Shown here: positions 56,096 to 64,000 of the stretch, piece after piece | Layout: each line of letters begins with the position of its first letter | How positions within the stretch are numbered: the first letter of the stretch is position 1 | The notes under the pieces: generated by a model | The model's database searches: none | The model's input: the letters and a program-made list of their open reading frames with translations, nothing else | Told to the model about the DNA's origin: nothing | Made by a program: the position numbers and the translations under genes | NCBI GenBank assembly: GCA_947396885.1 | Contig: OX377204.1 | Coordinates: 806,001-870,000 of the forward strand | Direction of reading: 5' to 3' | Length of the DNA stretch: 64,000 nt | DNA from: Heligmosomoides polygyrus polygyrus | Lineage: Eukaryota > Nematoda > Chromadorea > Rhabditida > Heligmosomidae

Positions 56096-56606
56096 TGCTC
56101 AGCGTATACAAACTACGCGAAGGAACTGTTGAGTAACCAAGCCGATCTGCGCCTGGAGGTCGCTGCAATCCTAGCTGGAGATGGCCGCTTTTAAACGATT
56201 CCATAAGAACTGAATGTGTTTAGGATTGAAATATATCGAACTTACTCTTCCTTTAGAAAATATCCGCACTAACGACATCGAAATAAATAACAAAGGAAAC
56301 ATGATAAATGTAACACTTGTAAGCTATGTCGGGACGTTTGCAAATGAGTAGCAAGTGAAGTATTTATTTACATTGTCCTGTGTCCAAAACATTATTCATT
56401 AATGGTGTCTTGGCCTATTTTTATATTATTTTATTGATGTTTTCTGCCCTATCTGCTAGAAGACAATTCGTACTCGGTGCAAATTCTGTAAGAGAGTTTT
56501 ACCTTACTAGATTTTACCAAGAAGAGTTCTTTTCAGGTTCCTCTCTCTCGACTAGGAACCCAAAAAAGATTTTTTTGCTGAACGCTTTTGCAGTGATCTG
56601 GAAAAG

Positions 56607-57203
56607 AGGTGTAAAAACATGTGCACAACAATCATGAACCCCTATGACACCCTACGAGAAGTGTCTCGGTGGCCCAGTCAGTGGAAGCGCCGCATTATAG
56701 GAACACACCGGCGGCGTTTTAAGTTCGAATCCGCGTAATGCCAATAATTTTGCACATATTCGTTTGTTCGTATTAGGCTTTCTCCTGATCATTGGAGCCA
56801 ATTTTAGACCATAAGTGCTTACAACAGACCAAGGCTGTCTATTTGCACCTTCATATGCGCTAGTTTCTCAACGATACGTATCTGCGCCATATCATTTTTA
56901 TATGGAAATAAAAAGTTTTATTGATCTCCTCTTTTGGTGAACAGCTACGGTACAAACTATGGAACAAGTAAAACCTAAGCGCTCGCCGCATCAGTAGCAT
57001 CTCACGGAAATTGATTACTGCGACCATGAGAAAGCGTAATAACAACACATTAAAGTGTGCAAAAGTATTGCCGGTACGCAGACTCGAACTGAAAAGCTCG
57101 CCGGTGTGCTTCTATGGAGCAGCACTTCTATCGACTGCGCCACTGAGGCACATCTCCTGGGGTGTCATAGGGGTTGATGACTGTTGCGCACACGTTTTCA
57201 TAT
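56607..57203. repeat. Inverted pair of SINE-C copies
   Basis: A third tRNA-like repeat lies forward at 56607-56757 (GTGTCTCGGTGGCCCAGT, TAAGTTCGAATCCGCGTAAT) and inverted at 57056-57203 (GACTCGAACTGAAAAGCTC, ATCGACTGCGCCACTGAG). Both also share the ATGACACCCTACGAG/CTGGGGTGTCATAGG flank. Together they could form a stem of about 145 bp with a 300-nt loop. Confidence 0.7.
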
Positions 57204-57565
57204 TTCTTTTTTCTGGTCTTCAAAAAAGCGTTAAGCAAAAACTAGCTGTAATTTTGGACTTCGCTCGCAGTGCCCTACACCCTGCCAAAATAGCATCGCA
57301 AAAGCTCACCGTCAGTTTGGAAACTTTCTTTGTTAGAAACTGTGTCTATCAGGGTAACAAGCTTGGTGCAGTTTACTTATTTATGTGGTCGTAGCGCACT
57401 GAATGTGTTTCGTTACGTAGTGAAATCGTTAAAGAGTGCCACCACCAACAAGGATTGCACCCGCAAGACGTCTCGGATAACATAAGGAACGAAGAACTTG
57501 TACAAGAAATCGAGGGAAGTCACCTTGACTTCCCGATAAAAGATTTGAAAAAAAAAAACTCACAC

Positions 57566-57663
57566 TTGCCGCCAGCCAGATCCTTGTTTGACCGGTGATA
57601 TGCACGAGCTAGATTAACCGCCTCTTGCCACAGCGGTAGCTCAAGCAAAATGGCTTTTTCCAC
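57566..57663 (-). CDS. Single exon of an unrecognised protein
   Basis: Acceptor TTTTTAG, donor GTGTGAG; 98 nt, phase 0 to 2. Encodes VEKAILLELPLWQEAVNLA followed by RAYHRSNKDLAGGK, an amphipathic helix of the sort found in helical repeat proteins. No partner exon was joined. Confidence 0.4.
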
Positions 57664-58514
57664 CTAAAAAAACTCGTGTCCGCTGTCAAATCTCTTCCAG
57701 TTAGGCACAGATACTGTTGGCGAGCATGAATTACAGACACTATACCAGACCCTGCTACGTCTGTTCTGTTAACTCTAACTGAGGACGTCATGAAGGCCGG
57801 CCTGGCTGTTCGAAAAAGCACCACAGTTGAGTCCATTGTACGCCCTCCCCCCAAACGAGCCAGAAGCCAGGTTTCCTGGCAAATTTCACCACGAATAACT
57901 CACGTCTTTCTTTGTAGTGTGGCGTCCGTGAAGTAGCCATAGCGTAGATAACTCCTCGTTAGTTAGTCTATGCATCGCTAGCCGATCACAGCGAGAAGCT
58001 AGAACTGTAACGCACGAAAGTATAGTTACTTTGTGGGCGAAATGCTCAACTTTACGCCTTTCTCACCTTAGAGTGGACATCACTGTTAACGCGTTTTCCA
58101 TAGAATAATCAGGAACGTTCAAACTCCTAAACGCTGGAAAATGATCACATTTAGACACCTTAAGACAGTAACGCTTCACAGAACACCAGAAGCACTTGGG
58201 TGGACCTATGCAATACCATACTGTGTATCTCGAAAGCTATGGCCAATTAACCAAGGTAAGTGGTAAGTTGCCTATAAATACAATCGCCAAGGCTCCTCAA
58301 GTTTAGTCCTCACTACTAGACAGTGGATCCGACGCCGACCGGATAATCCAGTAATCTTTTCGAATGCCGGTTAAGAAAGATTGCTCTAACAAAGGCATCT
58401 TGGGACTAGCCGATACACTTAAAGCCGAAAAAAACCCGTCCGAGTTGTCCGGTGCGCAACGCCCACAGCCGCGCAGTTCATACCTGGCTTTTATTAGCCA
58501 CCTTACGCCCTTAG

Positions 58515-58633
58515 GCCTATGTTATACTTCGGAGACGCTGTTGTCGGCGACGTCGGTGACAGAGCTACGCGGGTTGCTATGCACTGCGTAGCAGCCCGCG
58601 CAACACAGCGTCGCCGAAGTATAACATAGGCAT
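58515..58633. mobile_element. GC-rich palindromic MITE, family M4, copy 2, TTA duplication
   Basis: GGCCTATGTTATACTTCGG and CCGAAGTATAACATAGGC with TTA on both sides; central hairpin CGCGGGTTGCTATGCACTGCG. Confidence 0.75.
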
Positions 58634-58913
58634 TACTACAGGCTCTATACGCTGGAGCCAGGAATGAGAGACATTAACGACGCAAATGGGGCCGGGGGGG
58701 GGCTCTATAGGCTTTTCTTCCCATCCCCCTCGACCCTATTTGCGCCGGACAAGCCCGCAAATATCACTAGCTGCAGCGACTGGTTTGCAGATGGGTAGGC
58801 AGCTGCGTGGTCCCGTAACGATTTCCTTGAATTTCACTCCGAACTACGGTGGACAACACAGACGGGTTTCTTTCCGGTTGCAAGTATATCACACTCATCT
58901 TGGGAACGTTCAG

Positions 58914-59060
58914 GGGCCGGATTCATCAACGACTTACGTAACTTTGATAGAGAATTGTAAGCGAAAAGCTCAGATAACGCGGCTTATCAAGCGATATGGT
59001 GAGCGATAAGCCGCGTTATCACACTTAAAATTACGTAAGTCGTTGATGAATCCGGCCCAG
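58914..59060. mobile_element. Palindromic MITE, family M5, copy 4
   Basis: GGGGCCGGATTCATCAACGA and TCGTTGATGAATCCGGCCC; inner arms GATAACGCGGCTTATC and its inverse. Closest relative of 43988-44177. Confidence 0.75.
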
Positions 59061-59886
59061 CAGATCTTCAGACGATTCACATGAGACTGATTTTCGCCGC
59101 ACCTAATTTTCATATACATCATATGACTGATCTTGAACAGAAATCTGACATCCTATCCAATTCGGATATCCGATATGAGGTCCGAGGAGAAATTAGTTGC
59201 TAGGATCATACGAAAACTTGTTCTTCTTGAAGCCACCCTTACCTGAGCTATCCCAAGACCAGCAGCGTTTCAAAAAAACCAAAAGTTCGCACAATCCTAT
59301 TAACAGTGTTTGAGAAGAAATGAGGTCTCCAACAAGCAGAAGCGCCCGGGGATTTGGTGGACAGGGGCGCGCGATTCTCACTGGGGCGCGATTGTTGGAC
59401 AGGCTGGCGTTGGCAATTGCTTCCCATAGTTAAACGGGCGCTATCGTACCTTTCAGGACTCCGGAGGTGGAGAAGAGGTGAAAGAACAATTTTTCGCCTA
59501 AGCTTCGTCCAGGGGAGTTATTTTGGGTGCTAATCACGAATCTGACGTCCCTTTTTGAAACTTCGTCCGACTACGGTAGGTGCGGTAGGTACGGATGGAT
59601 GACTACGGCTGCCAAGGTCCTTATCACCGACTTCGCCCAAACTTTGCCTAAGGGATTATTTGGGATGTTGATCAGGAATCCGACATCCATTTCTCGTATT
59701 ACGCTGGAGTACGATAGGTTATGGTAGAAACGGGTGACTAGGGTCGTGGTCACCGACTTGGCCCAAACTCCAGCCTAATACAAAAATGAATGTCAGATTC
59801 GTGATCAGCACCAAATAACCCCCCCCCCCCACCCTCCTAACCGGACTTTGGGCGAAACCTGAGATTATGACCTCGACAGCCTTAAC

Positions 59887-60021
59887 CCTATTTTATACTT
59901 GCGCCACCACGCGGCGCGGCACCTCGATCGCCATAGATATCGATTTTTCGCGCCGCCCGGTCGATATCTATCCCGACCATCGTGCCGCGCCGCGCAGCGG
60001 CGCAAGTATAAACTAGGGCTT
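59887..60021. mobile_element. Palindromic MITE, family M3, copy 2, TTA duplication
   Basis: ACCCTATTTTATACTTGCGC and GCGCAAGTATAAACTAGGGC, flanked by TTA on both sides; central GATATCGATTTTTCGCGCC. Confidence 0.75.
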
Positions 60022-60209
60022 AGTCACTCGTACCTACCGTAATCGGCAGAAAATTTTAAAACGGATGTCAGGTTCGTGATCAACACCCTAAATGACGTCC
60101 CCGTGGGCGAAGTTTGGCGAAAAATTGCTCTTCGACCTCTCCTCCAGCTCTGGAATCCTGAAAGTACAATGGTGCCGTTAAACGGTATTCTTGCGCTGGA
60201 GCACCAACT

Positions 60210-61320
60210 CTACTTCCGTGAGACATCTTGGTATCCAGAAACAACTATCTGCCCATCTATAATGCACTGATTGAGCAGATGTGCAGTGATGAACGACCTG
60301 ATACAGACGCCGACACACGCAGATGCCGCAGAAGTGTGCGGGGCCTTGAAGTCTCCGAGTAAAACAGTATCCACCACAGACGAGCAAAGAGCACGGAGTT
60401 CATCGAGTAAAGAGTCATCATCACTGCTGTGTGAATTAGGTGGGAAGTAAGCAAGTATAAATGTTGTGAAAGTTGACGTAGCTGCACATAGCATATCAAC
60501 ACACAAAACATCAGCTCTTAAACAAGGAAGTGGTTCAATTTTTCGTGCACAAAGGTTACTAGACAATAACATACAAACTCCACCCCTCTCTTTCCTGGAC
60601 GATCAAATCGATAAATGGTATAAGAAAAATGAGCACAGTCACTTCGGAGTCTTTGATTTTTGGAGATAACGAGCTTTCTGTTATGAAAACTACGGCGAGC
60701 TTAATATTTGAGAGAAAGGAATGAAAATGATGTAGTTCATTAGAGATACTACGGGCATTCATGAGACAACAGAAAAAGCAAAGCGGGGGGTGGGGGGGGG
60801 GGGGGGGGGTTGGGCAATTACCGTGCCAGCTTATGCGTTTCCCGACTGTCTGTTAGGCAATTTCGAAACATGTTTAAGTTCGCTGCGATAAATTACCCAC
60901 TCACTCCGCCCTTTGTTAGCATCCCTTTCCTTAGCCATTTGTCCCAGCTCATAATCACGTTTACGCTCTGTCATGCTACGCCTAATGTATATTTGCTCCA
61001 AAAACGCAAAAGTCGTGCGATTGCAAGAGCTCGTCGCCAATGTCTGGTAGTAGGTAGCACAATTCTTAAGTAATCTGGTCGGTTGATGTCAGATTTTCCC
61101 ATTCGAAAAACTTCCATTGGCTTGCACTCAACTTTTAAAGCACACACGAGACTGCAAACCTTAACATTGAGATCAACTCGTAAGGGGAGCTGCTTCTTCT
61201 ACCCCGGGTGTCAGCTGCTTCTTCTACCCCAGACACTACTATGCTACGTGAGCGTTTTTCAGCTTCGATAACCTCAGGGTGTTCAACAGATATCTTTTCA
61301 CATGCTACGAGAAGCATCTC
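60210..61320 (-). pseudogene. CR1-like LINE remnant: ORF1 end and endonuclease start
   Basis: In minus-strand order: EKRSRSIVVSGVEEAADTRG (about 61260) and RRSMTERKRDYELGQMAKER with NKGRSEWVIYRSELKHVS (about 60980-60870) are the middle and end of a CR1-type ORF1. After a G-rich tract at 60783-60812 come NARSISNELHHFHSFLS and VVFITESSLSPKI, the start of the APE endonuclease, then AYFPPNSHSSDDDSLLDEL and VVDTVLLGDF, its middle. The RT is absent and the frames are broken. Confidence 0.7.
60783..60812 (+). repeat. Poly-G tract
   Basis: A run of about 26 G with two interruptions. Similar C or G runs occur near 3189, 12590, 14886, 32577, 44907 and 59819. Confidence 0.9.
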
Positions 61321-61734
61321 ATTAATAATTGGATCCTGATTACGTGTTTTATTATCTTATCAGTTCCATAAAGGGCTTTTGCTTCACATAGTTTTCGAAT
61401 GCACGGTAGACGACATACAGTTGTGACATTAAAAAAGCTATTTCTTGAAATTCTATTCAGCATGATTGTGGCGCCAAACCGCACCACACCAAAGCTTATC
61501 AGGACCGCATATATAGATATTTTTAATTCTATCACATAACTTCACCATTTACAACTAATAAGACGAACGTTCCGCGCTGCTTCACGAGAAGCGTGTAATG
61601 GATTCGAGCAAGGCACGATTAAGTGGCACTTCCACGGGATTAAATAGTGAGTGTGTCAGTTTAACTAGCAACAAACAGATAGCGTGCATTCCAAGTGCGA
61701 CTCTCGATGAATCTTGGCATTTTTGACGTTGTAA

Positions 61735-62457
61735 TCGACGAGTGTTTTCTTCAGCGTGACCAAGATTGGTATAACTGTTTACTGCGGCTTACGTTTCGGC
61801 GTCGTCGCCTTCTTCAGAGCCTTAAGCGCTCCGCACACTTTTGCGGCAGCCGCGTACGCGGCAGAGGCCAAAACAGCCGCGTACGCGGCTTCCACTACCG
61901 CGTACTAGAGTTCACGCGGCACTCCTCCCATTCGCTCAATCATCAACGCGGCAATGCGGCAACAATACCTTGAAGGATTATTGCCGCTGCCACCGCGTCT
62001 GCCGCGTAGGCGGCACATCAGCGACAGGCCGCGCGAGGCTAGTTTTGCTTCGCGCGGCGACTCTGCCTCTCCCCCCAAGCTTAAAGATAGGGCTGCCGCG
62101 CTGCCGTAAAAGTGTGCGGAGGGCTTTAAGCCGGCAGACGCGGTGGCAGCGACAGTAATCCTTCAAGGCATTGTTGCCGCATTGCCGCGTTGGTGATTGA
62201 GCGAGAGGAAGGAGTGCCGCGTGAACTCTAGCACGCGGCAGTGGAAGCGTACGCGGCTGTTCTGGTCTCTGCCGCGTACGCGGCTGCCGCAAAAGTGTGC
62301 GGAGTGCTTTAGATGTGGACGACGATTCACCCATCTTTCGTCCAGCCAGGGTGACGGTGGACGCCTTTTGTCCACATCTAAGGCTCACGACGCCGAAACG
62401 TAAGCCGCAATAAAGAGTTATACCAATTTTGGTCACGCTGAAGAAAACACTCGTCGA
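61735..62457. mobile_element. Palindromic repeat with hammerhead motif (P2), itself invaded by a MITE
   Basis: Outer arms TCGACGAGTGTTTTCTTCAG and its inverse, then GACCAAGATTGGTATAACTG and its inverse. Between them lies GC-rich sequence bounded by AAGCGCTCCGCACACTTTT and its inverse AAAAGTGTGCGGAGTGCTTT, present about three times, with CCGCGTACGCGGC palindromes. The inner part looks like a separate MITE inserted into the outer one. Confidence 0.65.
61786..61821 (-). ncRNA. Minimal type I hammerhead ribozyme motif, P2 left arm (best copy)
   Basis: On the minus strand, in order: GGCT, CTGAAGA, stem II GGCG-ACGA-CGCC, GAAAC, GTA, AGCC. GGCT and AGCC form stem I, stem II has four G-C pairs and an ACGA loop, and the palindromic ACGU supplies the two-base stem III of minimal, dimer-acting hammerheads. 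Every invariant core base (CUGANGA, GAAA, UH) is present. Minimal type I hammerheads are known from Penelope-like elements and related retroelements. The right arm keeps only the GAAACGTAAGCC half (about 62389-62406). Confidence 0.6.
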
Positions 62458-62652
62458 GTTAACGAGCAACTGTACACCGACAGCGAATACAATGAGCGAG
62501 TTGTGTAGTTCATGTACACTTGTTATTAATGTCCTGAAAGTTTTAGAATCGAAAAAATCTAGAGAGAGAACCAAAATCACCAGATATGAATACATAAAGT
62601 GGCGACGAAGCGCCACCCGACTATGACCACCACGTGCTAAGCTGAAGGCATC

Positions 62653-63592
62653 TCAAATAAAGTTCGAAAAAATAGATGGTCGGAATTCGACAAAGTCCAC
62701 GAAAGCTGTTTTGGCTTGGTCCTGTTTGGTGAAGGTTTTACCAGCGAGAAAGTTCTGAAAGTGTTTGAAAAGCTGGTAGTCGGTTGGAGAGAGGTCTGAA
62801 GAATATGGCGGGTGAGGCGGAACTTCAACCCTTAATTCGTTCAATTTTCGAATAGTGACCTGTGAAACGTGTGGGCGAGCGTTATCGTCGGGTCGCTTCA
62901 GTTGGCCAATGCTGGCTGAAGTTGATGCAATTTTTGGCGCATTTCGTCGATCTCCTTAAAGTGGGACTCTGCTGTGATCGTTTGGCCTGGTGCCAAAGAG
63001 CTATAATGGATCGCACCAGCCGCCGACCACCACACAGTGACCATTACCTTTTTGGTGGAGGTTCGCCTTTGGAAAATTCCTAAGGGGTTCGTCGGCGTCC
63101 AACCACTGCCCGGAAGGTTTCCCGTTATCATACAGAATCCACATTCTATCACAAGTGATGATTCGATCCAAAAAACAGGTCAGTTTTCTTGCGTAAAAGT
63201 CGAAAAGAACAAATTTCGAAAGTGACCATTTTGCCGCTCACTCGACTCGTGTGGTACCCACTTTTCTAGCCTTTTCACCTTCCCAAGGCGTTTCAAAGCA
63301 TCCGCAACGGCAGTTTTAGTTCTAGCTCTTTCGCGATCCCGCGAACTGTTAAGGATGGTTCAGCCTCCACCAATTCCTTCAACTCGTCCCAGGATTGCTC
63401 TAGGTCGACCGCTACGGGGTCGTATTCGATGCTGAAAGCTCCGGTCCGAAATCTACTGGACCACTAGCGCACAGTGCTTTCTCCAACACTATTAGGTCCC
63501 CACACTTGACTGATTTGTCGAGCTGTCTCGGCTGCGGGTTGTCCCAATTTGAAGTTAAAATAAAATATCGTTCGGAATTGCTCCTTCGACAT
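62653..63592 (-). pseudogene. Mariner-type transposase, family 3, decayed
   Basis: Starts MSKEQFRTIFYFNFKLGQP at about 63592. Later pieces in different frames: MVTVWWSAAGAIHYSSL, PGQTITAESHFKEIDEM, a DDNARPHVSQ-like segment near 62885, and PPYSSDLSPTDYQLFKHF with the third catalytic Asp. At least three stops or frameshifts, and the segment around the first catalytic Asp is badly preserved. Ends were not identified. Confidence 0.7.
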
Positions 63593-64000
63593 ACTTAACC
63601 CTTTGACGACTGCGCGGAAAATCGGGTATGTGCCGCATGGGACCGCGCGCTAGGACCGCACGGACGCTGCAATCTCGTAAAAACACTAATTCACGATATT
63701 CCGAATGAAGCTCCCTCTCCAAAAGCTACTTCTCAAATTGGAGAAGGCCGGAACAGGTTTGAGGCAAAACTTAGAAGATGAATTTGCTCTTGTAAGAAGG
63801 CCTACGAAGAAAAAGGACGCACGTTTGCCGCGATTCGTGCAAATAAGGTGACTACATGTTGTAGCAGGTGTTTGACATATTTTTGTCTAGACTGTTTTCA
63901 TAATTTTCACAAGAAATATAACTAGTTATTCTCTGCATTACTATTTTTACAAGATGTGAGTAGCTGTTTGTGAATAGTGCCGATCTTTGTGCAGCTTGAA

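Noticed and set aside
61841..62616. Arg/Leu-rich ORFs of 105-212 residues
   Set aside because: They run through repeated palindromic MITE sequence (CCGCGTACGCGGC) in both orientations and have no domain.

Overview
The window looks like a piece of nuclear DNA from a nematode, most likely a strongylid (hookworm-like) worm. The reasons are small exons split by GT-AG introns (several of only 43-60 nt) with T-rich TTTCAG-type acceptors, RTE retrotransposon proteins of a type I associate with strongylid genomes, many mariner copies, tRNA-derived SINEs and a heavy load of palindromic MITEs. This assignment is inference; no rRNA, mitochondrial or spliced-leader gene is present to confirm it. There are no bacterial operons, CRISPR arrays or viral genes.

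Host genes were rebuilt by reading exons with matching splice sites and intron phases. On the + strand, 764-3928 holds eight exons of a dihydroxyacetone kinase/triokinase. On the - strand are a kaptin-like propeller gene (8997-6631), an unrecognised exon pair (15961-15610), an unrecognised five-exon fragment (25530-24660), a 74-residue histone-fold protein resembling CENP-X/MHF2 (31191-30720), a basic nuclear protein with SUMO-interaction-like motifs (36593-34235), an eight-exon acidic/Ser-rich gene ending at 45221, and shorter exon fragments near 17.3, 52.6, 53.8, 55.6 and 57.6 kb.

The most unusual host feature lies upstream of the nuclear-protein gene. Between 36477 and 41669 there are six copies of one 117-nt exon, all on the - strand. 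All six are open, phase 1-1, and flanked by intact acceptor and GTAAG donor sites. Three sit about 400 bp apart; the other gaps are widened by transposon insertions. The array could encode tandem 39-residue repeats or alternative exons.

Mobile DNA fills most of the rest. An AT-rich Penelope-like element (about 30.0-26.6 kb, - strand) has the CxC/HHxHIxTG linker and lacks a C-terminal endonuclease, which places it with the Naiad type. Its RT gene is split by a 1256-bp mariner with a clean TA duplication. Two deleted relatives of that mariner lie at 20.8 and 52.7 kb, a second mariner family at 53.9-55.2 kb, and a decayed third at 62.65-63.6 kb. RTE fragments occur at 23.7, 33.2 and 50.8 kb and a CR1-like LINE remnant at 60.2-61.3 kb. 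Three SINE families, an AT-rich 0.7-0.8 kb MITE, several GC-rich palindromic MITEs with TTA duplications, and large fold-back repeats fill introns and spacers. Two fold-backs (4.5-4.9 and 61.7-62.5 kb) carry a motif matching a minimal type I hammerhead ribozyme.

In stretches not listed I see no convincing gene: about 9.0-11.9 kb, 11.9-13.3 kb, 19.0-19.5 kb, 25.6-26.6 kb (very AT-rich), 36.6-37.7 kb (purine-rich), 41.7-43.4 kb, 44.2-45.1 kb, 46.2-47.0 kb, 49.4-50.0 kb, 56.1-56.6 kb, 57.9-58.5 kb and 63.6-64.0 kb.
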